Assembly: GCA_964006375.1 (NCBI GenBank)
Contig: OZ023262.1
Location: forward strand, 194,867,907 to 194,931,906
Direction of reading: 5' to 3'
Length of the DNA stretch: 64,000 nt
Source of the DNA: Tillus elongatus
Lineage: Eukaryota > Arthropoda > Insecta > Coleoptera > Cleridae
Positions 39,422 through 53,400 of this stretch are shown one piece after another (the stretch's first letter is position 1; every line of letters starts with the position of its first letter). The notes under the pieces are model-generated. The model saw only the letters and a program-made list of their open reading frames with translations. It did no database searches and was not told the origin of the DNA. Position numbers and translations under genes: made by a program.

Positions 39422-40153
39422 ATGCCGATAACTATTAGTTATATTCCTAATGACTCACATCATGCGTTTGCACAAAAAACGGCTAGTTTAAATTTCTTAG
39501 TAAATAGATTGATCAAATTTCCGTTGAGTAAAAATAGATTTAATACAGAATTAAAATACATAAAAAATGTGGCGAGATATAACGGTTACTCGGATGGTTT
39601 AATAGACAAATTAGTTAACAAACACAGAACAAAGAAGTTGATATCTGAATGTACGACATTTAAGAATGATAAAATCGAGAAAAAATTTGTGTGCTTACCT
39701 TATGAACCACGAATCACAAAGGGTTTGGAATGTATTTTTAAGAAAGCCGATTTACATTTGACGTTTTCGACGAAAAGTAATTTAAAAAATTTGTTGGGTA
39801 ATACGAAAGACAAAGACCAAGTCACGGAAATGTCTGGAATTTATGAGATTAGTTGCAAAGATTGTGATCTTAAATACGTGGGCCAAACTAGAAGAAACAT
39901 AGCCACCAGATTTCGTGAACATCTCTCACAGTTACGATATGGTACGGTGGACAAATCATGTGTGGCACAACATATATGGGATAATAACCACCACATTGAC
40001 AAAGAAAATTTGAAACTGGTCAAAAATGTCAGACATCAAACTATGCTTGATTCATTAGAAAGTATTTTTATATTAAGGTCTATTAAGAACAAAACTTCAT
40101 TAAATCGTGCGGCACCTGTAATTTCTAGCTCTTTGTTCTCTCTTTGCATTTGA
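39422..40153 (+). CDS. Penelope-like C-terminal protein with GIY-YIG endonuclease (fragment, frame open)
   Basis: The 243-residue frame begins in the linker after RT (ASLNFLVNRLIKFPLS, YNGYSDGLIDKLV). Residues about 138-172 hold the nuclease core: GIYEISCKDC, KYVGQTRRN, TRFREHL. CVAQHIWDNNHHID and the acidic LESIFILRS follow, the expected order of catalytic Tyr, Arg and Glu. Two CxxC-like cysteines (SCKDCD) match the Zn-finger-like insert of Penelope nucleases. The frame is undamaged although RT is missing. The ATG used may not be natural. Confidence 0.85.
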   Translation: MPITISYIPNDSHHAFAQKTASLNFLVNRLIKFPLSKNRFNTELKYIKNVARYNGYSDGLIDKLVNKHRTKKLISECTTFKNDKIEKKFVCLPYEPRITKGLECIFKKADLHLTFSTKSNLKNLLGNTKDKDQVTEMSGIYEISCKDCDLKYVGQTRRNIATRFREHLSQLRYGTVDKSCVAQHIWDNNHHIDKENLKLVKNVRHQTMLDSLESIFILRSIKNKTSLNRAAPVISSSLFSLCI

Positions 40154-40241
40154 CCGCTTAAATACTCCTAATTTGTCTGGTAGAACAATAAATTATTTTA
40201 TTTTATTTTTTTTTTTTTTTTTTTATGTTAGAATTTTTCTT

Positions 40242-40282
40242 CCTCTGAAGATGTAGACTTTGTCTACGAAACGATCGTAAGG
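40242..40282 (+). ncRNA. Hammerhead-like motif, right end
   Basis: CCU, CUGAAGA, one extra U, stem II GUAGAC/GUCUAC with UUU loop, GAAA, stem III ACG/CGU with a 2-nt loop, A as cleavage base, then AGG pairing with the opening CCU. Order and pairing fit a type I hammerhead with a very short stem III. The extra base between CUGANGA and stem II is atypical. Confidence 0.65.
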
Positions 40283-40379
40283 TCTCTGAAATATGTGTTG
40301 TGGTGATTTGGGTGTTCTCCAAGTGTACTTATTAGTGCTCATCACAGGTTCCAGTTTTCACATAGTGAACAGGAAATAT

Positions 40380-41340
40380 ACTCAACAGAAAATACACTAG
40401 AAAGCTGAACATAAAAAAGATTGTGGTTTATGCATTGAGGGTGATAGTATGCGTGCAAAAAGGGAAGATGAACCCCAGGACGAAGAGGGTTTCTTCCTGC
40501 TCACCCGCACCCAAAAACACGTGGACTTCTCCTTCCCCCCGTGCATGTCCACAACCACCTTCAAAGCATAGAAACGCTGTGCGGGGTAAATTGGATTTTC
40601 AGGAGGTAATAGATGCAAAATGGGAAAAAGGCAGCTGTTTTTTTTCTTATTTTTCGTTTATACTTGCGTTTTAACTTTCTTCCCTGTCCAGCACCCCTAT
40701 TCACTTCTGGTCCCGTAACATTCTTGGGGGTTGTTTGCAAGAATTTTTTGTGGTTTATGGATCCAAACGGGGTTCAAAGCATGTTTCTGAAGAAAAAATT
40801 CTGAAAGACCTCCGTGACCTCATCTACAAGTTTACCGTTAAAACAATTTAAACAGGTGCACTTCATTAAATTAACGTTTTAAAAGCGAGAGACACAAATG
40901 CGATAAAATATATAAATATAGGATTGGAGTTAATAAATGTGACACCCGTGCAAGCAATTTAACGTTTTTTTTTTAATTTCGTAACTGTCACTATCTCTAT
41001 ACATTATATACAACTTCCTTCCATGTGCAAACAATGTAACAAAAAAGGTTTTTTAAAAGGAATTTGTAGTTATTTTTCAAATCTAATACCCACGCTGCAT
41101 TTATATGGATTTTACTATGTATCAAAACTAATGATCCTAGTTTAATGGAAAATTGAGTTATTACCAATTGAAATAATTTTACGAAAATTCGCTACCATAA
41201 CACACTTGCTTCACCTAAACTCTTTTCAACACTTATTTAATATTACTGTATACATACTTTATGATAATGAAATAAATAGAAACAATACAAAATTTTGAAA
41301 TTAAAATATTAATAACACTGAACATTATATAATTAATCAA
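40380..41340 (-). repeat. Inverted copy of the ~600-bp unit region of 27870-28740
   Basis: Landmarks: CCCCTATTCACTTCTGGTCC, TTGGGGGTTGTTTGCAAGAA, GCATGTTTCTGAAGAAAAAA, AAAAAAGGTTTTTTAAAAGG and the terminus-like CTACCATAACACACTTGCTTC near 41200. All match the plus-strand copy at 27940-28480 in reverse order. Confidence 0.6.
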
Positions 41341-41359
41341 CAAACAGAAAACAAAAAAA

Positions 41360-41880
41360 ATGTTGACGGAATCAACGACGTTCAGAAGAGAAAAATCGGA
41401 AAAAACTTTGTTTGCTTACCATTTGAACCTAGAATCACGAGGCATCTAGACAGCATTTTTAAAAAAGTCAACTTACAGCTAACATTTTCAACAACAAATA
41501 CCTTAAAAAAACTTGCTAGGTAATCCAAAGTACAAGGATAACGCGGACAAAATGTCGGGAATTTATGCAATAAATGGTAAAGATTGTAATCTTAAATACG
41601 TCGGACAAACAAAAAGATTGATTGGAATTAGATTTAAAGGAACACATATCCCAATTACGTTACGGTACTGTAGATAAGTCTGCCGTCGCCTGACATATTT
41701 GGGATAATAATCATCACGTTGATAAAGATAATCTGAAAATAATAAAAAATGTTAGAAATCCAGGACAGCTAAATGGGTTCGAAAGCGTATATATTGCGAA
41801 ATATAGTTACAACAAAAAATATATGAACACTTCACCAGCGCCAATTACGAGTCACTTGATAGATTGCTTTGCTAAATAAA
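41360..41880 (+). pseudogene. Penelope-like GIY-YIG fragment, degraded
   Basis: Same subfamily as 39422-40153: KIGKNFVCLPFEPRITRHLD, FKKVNLQLTFSTTN, a frameshift, MSGIYAINGKDCNLKYVGQT, then broken sequence corresponding to the RFREHL and WDNNHH regions. Several stops and indels. Confidence 0.75.
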
Positions 41881-42154
41881 ATTCCCACGTTTTCGGCACG
41901 TTCTACCTATTAACATAAGTATACAGTTATTGCCGCCAAAGGAATCGTTGTTAATTTAGCTGGCGTTGAACCTTCTCATCAAAACTATTACAGATGGACA
42001 CCTTTTAGATAAAACAGTAGGGATAGCGCAAAGACCTTGTCCGGCGATAAAAATACAATACACAGTGTAATTTGCCTACGACTAGTGTCTCATCTCAGTT
42101 CGATCTCTTTACCTGAGATCCGGTATATAAGTCGATGTTCGTTTTTTAAGTATT

Positions 42155-42295
42155 TAGAATGTTCCATCCTCTGATGACGCTAACTTGGTTAGTGAAACGA
42201 TCGTCAGGTCTTTTAAAATGTGTTGTGGTGATTTGGGTTCTCCAAGTGTACTTATCAGTGCTCATCACAGGTTCCAATCTTCACTTAGTGAATTA
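42155..42295 (+). repeat. Penelope-like 3' end (pseudo-LTR)
   Basis: It aligns with 40230-40380, including TGTGTTGTGGTGATTTGGG, CTCCAAGTGTACTTAT and GTGCTCATCACAGGTTCCA. It follows the degraded nuclease after about 270 bp. Confidence 0.75.
42168..42208 (+). ncRNA. Hammerhead-like motif
   Basis: CCU, CUGAUGA (canonical), one extra C, stem II GCUAAC/GUUAGU with UUG loop, GAAA, stem III ACG/CGU, C as cleavage base, then AGG. Substitutions relative to 40242 keep stem II paired, which supports a selected RNA structure. Confidence 0.68.
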
Positions 42296-42309
42296 TATAT
42301 TTTTAAACT

Positions 42310-43709
<1,400 letters not shown>

Positions 43710-43714
43710 AAAGA

Positions 43715-44035
43715 AAATTAGCGATGAGATTAATATTGAATATTGCGCATAGACACACTTGCAGAAACAGTTTTAAGGAACAGAGTATCCTTACACTCCC
43801 CAGCATCTACATCCTGGAAGTGCTAGCCCTTTTTTTTCAAAACAAGACCAAATACACACCCATGAAGATGGCTTTACCACAAGAAGTAAAAATAACCTGC
43901 AAACTGACAAACATCGCACAACTCTGTACTAACAGTCACTGTTCTACAATGGTAGCAGGTTTTTTAATGCATTGCCAGAATATGTACCGCAATGTAGACA
44001 AACAATCCATCTAAACAACACGTGCTACTCTGTGG
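43715..44035 (+). pseudogene. Non-LTR retrotransposon C-terminal fragment
   Basis: [19 protein letters not shown] and [14 protein letters not shown] match the conserved region near the C-terminus of many insect LINE ORF2 proteins. The frame is open to a stop at 44012. It lies between two palindrome elements in opposite orientations (43709 and 44042). Confidence 0.65.
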
Positions 44036-44041
44036 ACGATT

Positions 44042-44171
44042 TTAGTGAATTTTTATTTAAAAAAATTTACTAATAGAGAGGTATCGATGGTGAGACTTTG
44101 CAAAAATTCTTTCAAATGACCTAATTCAAATCAACTAGGACCCCTGGAACCCATATCCGAGGTCAGTTTCA

Positions 44172-44268
<97 letters not shown>

Positions 44269-44610
44269 TGATAACTCAAAAAATAATTTACCGATTTCAA
44301 TGAAACTTGGCAAGTGCCTTTCTTTTATTAATGGCTTGAATGAGTTCGTTAGCCAGAAAAATCGGACGGGGTTTTCCGGGAAAATTTTGAGTTTTCTTTC
44401 GAAAAAAAATTTTTTCTCCGAAAGTAACAAAGCTGTTTTAATGAAATTTAGTATATATGTTGCCTCAGGAGAGGTTGTACTACGTACCAAAATTCAACTT
44501 TCTGAGTTTAGAGAAGATTGAGTTATTCAAATTTTAAATTTTCTTTCAAAAAAAATTTTTTTCTCCGAAAATTACAAAGTTATTTTAATGAAAGTTTGTG
44601 GATATCTTGT
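44042..44610 (+). mobile_element. Palindrome-(TA)n element, short form, 3' truncated
   Basis: The palindrome at 44042-44072 is followed by TATCGATGGTGAGAC, CATATCCGAGGTCAG, (TA)n at 44175-44263, CTGATAACTCAAAAAATAATT and the TGAGTTCGTTAGCCAG body. The duplicated TTTTCTCCGAAA(A/G)TTACAAAG block resembles the copy at 36769-37456. The terminus is missing. Confidence 0.78.
44175..44263. repeat. (TA)n microsatellite
   Basis: Pure TA tract of about 89 bp. Confidence 0.97.
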
Positions 44611-45740
44611 TTATTTTATATGACACTGACGTTGACTCTATTTACATATAAACTACCACTAAACTATCTTCTATTTTCATTTTTTTTAGTAATATGCACT
44701 TATTATTAGTAGTAGAGTTACCTTGGTAAAAACCTTGTGCACTTGGTGTTTGTAAAAACAACATTGGATTTAGAGCTGTATTCTGAAGCTTTTCTTTTGG
44801 TCGTTTGTGTGTTTTATAATTATTTTTGTTTTCCTTATATGTGTTATTTAAGGAAAAATGTTATTAATTGTTATATGACTATATGTGTTAGGCTATTTGT
44901 ATTGTTAACTTGTAGACGTACATTAACATCCCTATGTCATTTAGGTGACATTCACTGTTTCATTGTTATAATATACATTATACATTATATATTAAACAAT
45001 TTGTTAAATTAACCAAAAATAATACTAATTCACGTATCGGGTTTATCTATTAACCTCCAGTGAAAAAGTACATAGTCGGTTTTATGCGTGCAATTTCACT
45101 TTCCGTCAATAGTGTGTCAACATGCAGAAGCGAACAAAAATTGAATTTTCAGATCCATCCCATGGGTATTTTGGTTATTTAACAAACTTGCATGAGCGTA
45201 CTTTGTACGCGAAGTAATTGATTTTGGCTATTCAAAAATACGTCGGTATTTACATCCCTGTTCGCAAATGAAGTAACGACAAAACAATTTGATTACCTAG
45301 TAATTGGTAGACAACAGCTAACTGGCTTGGCTTACCTGTAACAAAGGAAAATATAATTGTTTATTATTAAGTGAAAACAACTAGGTATGATTGTCAATTA
45401 AAAACCTTTAAATATAAAAAGTTGAATACTTTTATGTTATTCATGTACGTATAATTTGTTGGCGACAAAGATTATAATTTCGATTTTATAATCCTCCCGT
45501 AAAGGATCCAGTGACCTACCATTAAAATAAAAATGAATATAATTTAAAAATATGTACATTTATCTATACACTCTGTTTACTATTGATAAAAAATTTAGAT
45601 TTGAATCATACCTTGAAACGATGTTACTGGAATACCACCCCTAATATTATTTAATTGAATCGGAATATTGTATTTGCACGTACAAAAACAGAAAGATCCA
45701 AAAAATAGTATTCCTTCACTTTTAAAAAGACTGGTTTGGT
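44611..45740. other. No recognised feature
   Basis: AT-rich sequence. A 91-codon Cys/Tyr/Leu-rich open frame at 44737-45012 shows no family signature and is probably chance. Confidence 0.35.
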
Positions 45741-45776
45741 CATGTTAGGTCAGGTGAGGTCAGGCCAGGTCAGGTT
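45741..45776. repeat. Short AGGTCAGGT(G) tandem repeat
   Basis: Three to four imperfect copies of a ~10-bp unit, AGGTCAGGTG. Confidence 0.7.
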
Positions 45777-45823
45777 TTAAGTATATTTCTTATTTTTCTA
45801 CTATATGCATGACATACATGCTG

Positions 45824-45826
<3 letters not shown>

Positions 45827-45903
<77 letters not shown>
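45827..45903. repeat. (TA)n microsatellite, left of DD41D element
   Basis: TA tract of about 77 bp. Confidence 0.97.
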
Positions 45904-45906
<3 letters not shown>

Positions 45907-46529
45907 GGTGTCCCAATAGTGTGTAATTCCTCTATATATCCCTTACCCTTAGAGCTAGCCAAAAAAACTTTCAACAAAATTTTCTTGTGATTATCTAAGC
46001 TATATCTAGAAAATATATTCAGCTTTATGGAACTTCCGGTTGCACCGGAAGTAGCTACCAACTTCGTTATTTTAAATGGAATGCTATACTTTTTATTACA
46101 TTTTTGGATAGAGATTAAAAAATAAGTGTGACTTTGTGTAGCATTTTCTATAGCGATCTTAGATATTTTTGAAAATATTACGACTTTCTTTTTTTTAGCT
46201 CCGATTTATGTGTTATTCGAAACGTCTGCTGTGAGCTGAGTTTTGAGTTTTGCTACCTTAAATTCTAAATATCGATAGACGACATTTGATACTTTAAAAT
46301 GGTCAAAGAATAAATTATCATCATTGTACAGGGTGTATTATTTTGGGGTTACAGCATATCTAACTTTAAAGCAGCATAACTTGTGTTTTTCAAATGAAAC
46401 ACCCTGTTTTTTATGGATTAGTCAGGCAGGCCATTAAATTCTGCATCGACATAATATAGGTCTTTCTATAGCTATAGTTGATAGTTTTTGAGTTATAGTG
46501 GTTTATTTTAGTTTCGCTTGTAAAAATAT

Positions 46530-46602
46530 TGGTACTGTCAGATTGTCACTGTATGAGGCACATAATGGTACTGTCAGATTGTCACTGTATGAGGCACAGA
46601 GC
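46530..46602. repeat. 36-bp tandem duplication at inner edge of left arm
   Basis: GGTACTGTCAGATTGTCACT plus following bases is repeated at 46531 and 46567. Confidence 0.93.
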
Positions 46603-47016
46603 ATGTGAACAATGTCAGGTGATACCTAAACGTCTCCCTGACAATAAAGTCAGCAGTTTTTATATTTCCATTGTCGGAGCTTACTTCCGTCTAGTAAATG
46701 TTAGTTTTAACAATAATTTGAATAGAATTACCAAATAAAATGAGATAGTCACGATGCAAATCACTTGATCATATCCTCGTAACTAGATAATGTGTCGACA
46801 AAAAAACTTATCGAATGCAACTACATGCAATGATTGTTATAAAATGGACTTATTCATATTTTTACCATACAAAAGTGAAACACAGTTTAATAAAGGTAGT
46901 TGTAATTATGAGAACCAGAAAGTGAAGTAAACTATAATAACATAACTATAATAATAATAATCCACAGTCATTAACAGAAAAAAATAATCTAAAAAAAAGC
47001 GATACATTAGAACTAT

Positions 47017-48069
47017 TCGAAATTTTGCCCATTGACCTGAATACACAATCTAACCCTCCTTAAGAATTCTTCTTGAACATTGCTCAACATTTGCGAATTT
47101 ATTGCCCTGCACGCGACTGAAATTTTATTTCTTAGTTCCTGTGGGGTATTGGACGGTGTTTGATACACAATTTCCTTGATATAACTCCACAGGAAAAAAT
47201 CTAGACATGTGAGGTCAGGAGATCTTGCAGGCCACGAGACGGGACCACCTCACCCTATCCATTTATTGGGGTACCGATCATTTAAAAATCGGCGAACATT
47301 TGTGTCATAATGTGCTGGTGCCCCGTCCTGCATAAACCACATACGTCGATTGTTATCTAGAGGCAAATCTTCCAAAAAGGCCTCTACATCTTCCTGCAAT
47401 ATACGCAGATATCCCTGCCCGTTGAGGTGCCCATCAAAGAAATATGACCCAATAAGATTAGTTCCAATTATTCCAGCTCAAACATTTATCGTAAAACGGT
47501 GCTGGTTGTCAACTTATCTGCAAAAGTTTGGATTTTCTGAAGCGTAATAATGAAAGTTGTGCCCGTTAACCCTACCACAACTTGAAAATGAAGATTCATC
47601 ACTGAACATCACGTAATTTAAAAAATTCTCACTTTCATTGTACTTAGCCACTGCCCACTCACGAAAAACTGAGGCGACTTCGAAAATCTGCATTCGTCAA
47701 TGCCTGCTGCAGCTTCATTTTATATGGATGAAACTTGTATTTTCTCAATGTTCTGTTCACTGAAGATTTTGATATTTCTATTTCGTCGGCAACTTTCCTC
47801 ACGCTTGTGTGCGGATTAGCTAATGCCGATGCAACAATAGAAAATTCGTTTTCTTCATTGCCGCTTACTCTCCCTTTGCGTGTGGTCATTTCATAATTGG
47901 CCTTAGCAGTTCGCAAAAAAACGGTTCAACAATTTGACGAAACATTTTTCCTGAGGATGTCTTCGATTCGGATATGTTTGTGCGTATACACGAGATGCTA
48001 AAAAACAATTTCGCCGACATTCGCCATAATAAGTGTCATATCAACTAATTCTTCAGTATTATAATTCAT
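47017..48069 (-). pseudogene. DD41D Tc1/mariner-type transposase pseudogene
   Basis: The minus-strand ATG is at 48069 (MNYNTEELVDMTLI). The helix-turn-helix region includes SVRKVADEIEISKSSVNRTL (near 47795) and KFHPYKMKLQQAL. Catalytic blocks: MFSDESSFS, MQDGAPAHYD, ARSPDLTCLDFFLW. Forty-one residues lie between the second and third Asp. Frameshifts occur in the N-terminal fifth and near 47655, with stops near 47510, within WIG*GG, and before the end. All three catalytic Asp are still readable. Confidence 0.88.
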
Positions 48070-48816
48070 TTTAAATTAAATAACACAAAAGTTAGCACAT
48101 AAAACTTAGCTCAAACACCTGAGAACTGAAAATAGTTATAGTTCTGGTTAGATGACATTTATCTGTCATCTGACAAAAAATATTAGTTGTTTCATTCTCT
48201 GCGCCTACTGTATCTGACAGTACAATTATTTTTACAAGCGAAACTAAAATAAACCACTATAACTCAAAAACTATCAACTATAGCTATAGGAAGACCTAGA
48301 TTAGGTCGATGCAGAATTTAATGATCTACCTGATTAATTGATAAAAAACAGGGTGCTCCATTTGAAAAACGCAATTTATGCTGCTTTAAAGTTAGATATG
48401 CTGTAACCCCAAAATAATACACCCTGTACAATAATGATGAATTATTTTTTAACCATTTTAAAGTACTAAATGTCGTCTATTGATATTTAGAATTTAAGGT
48501 AGCAAAACTCAAAACTCAGCTCACGGCAGACGTTTCAAATAACACATAAATCGGAGCTAAAAAAAAAGAAAGTCGTAATATTTTCAAAAATATCAAAGAT
48601 AGCTATAGGAAATGCTACATAAAGTCACACTTATTTTGTAATCTCTATCGAAAAATGTAATAAAAAGTATAGCATTCTATTTAAAATAACGAAGTTGATA
48701 GCTACTTCCGGTGCAACCGGAAGTTCCATAAAGCTGAATATATTTTCTCGATATAGCTTAGATAATCACAAGAAAATTTTGTTTAAAGTTTTTTCAGCTA
48801 GCTCTAAGGGTACACC

Positions 48817-49336
<520 letters not shown>

Positions 49337-49338
49337 AC

Positions 49339-49356
49339 TGGTGTCAGAAGTGGGAT
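49339..49356 (+). promoter_or_regulatory. Primer-binding site
   Basis: TGGTGTCAGAAGTGGGAT lies 2 bases after the 5' LTR. It resembles the complement of a tRNA-Leu 3' end (from memory). Confidence 0.75.
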
Positions 49357-49503
49357 TTTCAAGCTGCTAGTGGAAATATTTTTCAGAATATTCGTTGAAC
49401 AACGTGGAAATTTCTAGAATCTCTGGAAGATAGTGTCAGCAGTAATTCATAACTGGGTGTGTTCTTGAAACAGAATAAACTGTATACCAGCTTTAAGTAC
49501 GTT

Positions 49504-51273
49504 ATGCCTAAGACACGTAGTGAAACAACCAATATGGACGCCCAGCTTTTGGAATTGATGAAAGAAATGAGAGAAGAGGACAAAAAAGAGATGAAGAAGT
49601 CAAAGAATAAATAAGAAAAAGAGACAAAGAAGCCAGAAAAAGAGATGAAGAAGCCAGAAAAAGAGGCGAAGAAGCCAAAGAAGAAACGAGGAAAGGAGAT
49701 GAAGAGGCCAGGAAAAGAGACGAAAAAGCCAAAGAAATGAGAAAAAAGATGAAGAAACAAAGAAAATTCTACACGAACTAGCCAGCAGAATTGAGAATAT
49801 TACTTTATGTGTCGACGAACGTATGAAGCAGGTAAAAGACGACATCTTCCAGCAAGTAGAATGCAGAGTAAGGGGTATCAGCGACGATGTACATGACAAG
49901 CTGACGGAAGTACAACAGAAAGTGCATTCACTAGAAAAGAAGTGTGAAACCCTAGCCAAAGGAAACATCAGGCTCGAAGATAGGCCGGTCGGAAGACTTA
50001 AGGTCCCCACATTTGATGGCCCAGTCCCGTGGGATATTTATCTACGCCAATTTGAAGCCGCTGCTATAGCAGATGGTTGGGACGAGAGAGAGAAAGCGAC
50101 CTCGTTAATAGTAGCTCTCAGAGGAGTTGCCCTCGACGTGCTTCAAGGAATTCCCAGGGAAAAAACCGCTGAGTTTTGAAAGCATTAGACAACAATTAGA
50201 AATGAGGTTTGGCGACCAGCGTGTATAACAGTTGTATCGATTGCAGTTGAAAAATCGTTGTCAAAAACCGGGCGAAAGTCTCCAACTTCTCCACGCCGAC
50301 GTTGTAAAACTGACGCGAGATAACAATAGCCAACTCATACAATGTATATAAGAAGTACAGATCCCGATTCAACACCCAAGGTCGCTGACGAATGGGTTAA
50401 TTAATAGCAGCGCAATTAGAAGAATAGACTATTCATATATGGGTAAACAACTAGACCTTCAAATCAGCAACCAGCCACCTGACAGGATCACCTTCGAGAC
50501 TGCAACCTAGGTGGAAACCGCTTCTCGGTCCACGCCCCACCAGAGACTATATATGGAAGTTACCAGACCACAGACGGCCATTCCTACATTGTTATTGCTT
50601 GAGTCTCTTTTAACTTGTTATAATTTATATTTATCATTTTTATTATTATTCATAAGTATTTTATGTAACTATAATCAATAAATTCTTTTAAAAATTCAAG
50701 TGTGTTAACAAGAAAGTTAACTCGCGATTAGCCTACTCCATAGCTCCGCTGGAGTTTTTAAACCAGCTGTCGGTGCAAACCATCATTGACGTCATCAGAG
50801 ATACCGACACGCAGCTGGCGCTGGGGATGACGAGACACAAAAACTTGGTCGATGCTTTGGCACATTCCTTGGAGTTTGAAGCGGTAAAGCAAGCGTCGGA
50901 AAATCATGTGAAAGTTCGCAGTCTCCAAGTCCAAGAAGAAAATATAACAGATTCATCTAAGATCATGCAACTACTAGAGAAAATAGCAGAACAAATAAGG
51001 CCGACGTCTGATGGACACCCAATAAGAGCTCACCGTGCAAATGCCTTGCGCTGCTGGAACTGCGGCAAGGTGGGACATATAAGGGGCGAATGTTGGGCTC
51101 TAAGATCACGCGCAAGGGAGAAAGTGAAGCTAAGGCCGGTAACCATTTCTCAGGTTAGCGATTCTGGCAGCGCTTTCGTCGTAGACGAATACGTAAGCGG
51201 TAATAAGACCCAAATGGTGGTCGACACAGGCGCACCTAGGATGATTATTCGCCGCGACATGGTTCCAAGATAG
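49504..51273 (+). pseudogene. Gypsy-type gag and start of protease, with a 404-bp insertion
   Basis: The ATG at 49504 opens MPKTRSETTNM. A Lys/Glu/Arg-rich coiled-coil-like segment follows (frame broken near 49610 and 49740), then the gag core (GRLKVPTFDGPVPWDIYLRQF, near 50000). Reading stops at 50177 and near 50227. It is interrupted at 50319-50722. After it: IAPLEFLNQLSVQTIID, a CCHC knuckle CWNCGKVGHIRGEC (51052-51095) and the protease motif VDTGAPRMII (51217-51246). TAG at 51271. Confidence 0.85.
50319..50722. mobile_element. 404-bp insertion with 5-bp target duplication inside gag
   Basis: CGCGA occurs at 50314-50318 and 50723-50727. Joining the flanks at one CGCGA brings the two halves of gag back into one frame. 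The insert starts GATAACAATAGCC and ends AAGAAAGTTAACT. It contains TATA-like and AATAAA signals, which suggests a small solo LTR or LTR-like element, but the ends are not TG...CA. Identity unknown. Confidence 0.75.
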
Positions 51274-51873
51274 CGAGCAAGAGAACCAGACAGAGTGCAC
51301 AGAGTAAATGCAGCCGCTGGTGATCGGATTCAGGTATTTGGCGAAACTGACGTCGTGCTGCAAATTGGGACATGGAAGGCAAAGCAGAGAGCCATAGTCG
51401 CCGCCATATTAGACCCGATTATAATTGGTTTGGACATACTTCAAGGTCAGTCCGCTAAACTTGATCTTGGAACTAACATCCTGACTATCGGTGGTGAAGA
51501 AATAATAATGTCGCCTAACAGTAACCCGGTAGTGCGGAAAATCATCATAGAGGAAAATAGCAACGCCTGCCGTGAAAGTGCCATTCTAGTGAAGAGAGAT
51601 GTGAGAGGAAGATACAACCCAGTTACTCAGCCAGAAGCAAGTGGAGAAGAAAGTATGAGAGAAATACAAGACGAAGGGTGCAAAGACCAAGTAAATGTGA
51701 AGCCAACGCAGAAAAAGGCCAGTAAACACATTTGTTGGAACAGAGCCGATGTCGAAAGGATGAATAAGGCCCGCCAAGATATTTGTGCAAGTAGAAACAT
51801 CAGAACAACAGGAACTACACGGAAGAACCAGTACCACCAAGAACTTCGTTTGAAGGAAGCCCCGACATATTGA
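51274..51873 (+). pseudogene. Gypsy protease C-terminal part and linker
   Basis: It continues in the same frame after the TAG: NAAAGDRIQVFGETDVVLQI, then the ILDPIIIGLDIL segment typical of the second half of a retropepsin fold. A polar linker to 51873 follows. RT should follow but does not. Confidence 0.75.
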
Positions 51874-51929
51874 CGAGAAGAAAAACCATCCACTCTGCTG
51901 GCGAAATGCATATATGAATAGAAAGCGAC

Positions 51930-52170
51930 CGCATGAAGACCCGTTATGACGTGCCACCTAATTCAGTTGGTTTTAAAGAAGAAGATCGGGTGTTGTTCTA
52001 CAAGCCAGTACGACGCAAGCGACGGTCACCTAAACTACAGAAATTATAGGAAGGTCAGAATAAAGTGGTCAAAGGGGTCAATAGCGTTGTCTATCGCATT
52101 CAGAGGAGCCCGAATAGCAAGATGAAGCTGGTCCATATGCACATACACCATACCAAGAAATGTCAGATTC
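51930..52170 (+). pseudogene. Gypsy integrase C-terminal remnant
   Basis: MKTRYDVPPNSVGFKEEDRV, then a Pro/Arg stretch, SPKLQKL, a stop, NKVVKGVNSVVYRIQRSPNS and KMKLVHMHIHH: the GPY/F-like C-terminal module of Gypsy integrases. Its position next to the protease linker shows that a single large deletion removed RT, RNase H and the integrase core. Confidence 0.78.
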
Positions 52171-52189
52171 GACCGGGACGATCGAATAT

Positions 52190-52202
52190 AAGAGGGGGGC
52201 AG
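52190..52202 (+). promoter_or_regulatory. Polypurine tract
   Basis: AAGAGGGGGGCAG immediately precedes the 3' LTR. Confidence 0.85.
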
Positions 52203-53060
<858 letters not shown>

Positions 53061-53400
53061 AACAAATTGAGTACAAATTTCTACGAAATATTGCTTCCAA
53101 CGGAAGAAAACGCATATTTCAAGAGACAATTTTTTGATAAAACAACATTAAAAAAGTGTATCCCTGTTAAAATTGTTGTTTATATTGTTATCATTTATTA
53201 TAAGAGACAAATCATAGTATAAGAAAACTTCATTGCAGTTGGTAGACCCTTACTGGGTTCTGAATTTCTTGGAAAGTCAGTATATGTTAACTGTTCAAAT
53301 ACTTTCTTTGGAGGAAAATTTTATAATATGAGCTTAAAAGTATACTAATTAACTAACATAACTTGAAGATAAACTTTAACGTATAAATGGTTTAAAAAGT
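53061..53400. other. No recognised feature
   Basis: AT-rich spacer. Confidence 0.4.

Larger units (their letters stand above)
39056..40345 (+). mobile_element. Penelope-like element with inverted pseudo-LTRs and intact GIY-YIG frame
   Basis: A ~115-bp end at 39061-39175 is repeated inverted at 40222-40338 (AATCACCACAACACATATTTC and its complement). Between them lies one 243-aa frame: the C-terminal region of a Penelope-like protein with its nuclease. RT is absent, so the copy is 5'-truncated between its inverted ends. Both ends contain the same hammerhead-like motif, in opposite orientations. Confidence 0.8.

Noticed and set aside
49383..50010. Minus-strand Phe/Ser/Leu-rich frames (125, 74 and 136 codons)
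   Set aside because: Antisense shadows of the Lys/Glu/Arg-rich coiled-coil region of gag.
50319..50722. Calling the gag insert a Transib or hAT element
   Set aside because: 5-bp duplication fits Transib or LTR types, but the ends lack CACWATG and TG...CA. Left unidentified.
51586..51957. Minus-strand frames of 123 and 94 codons
   Set aside because: Antisense to the protease linker of the Gypsy-type element.
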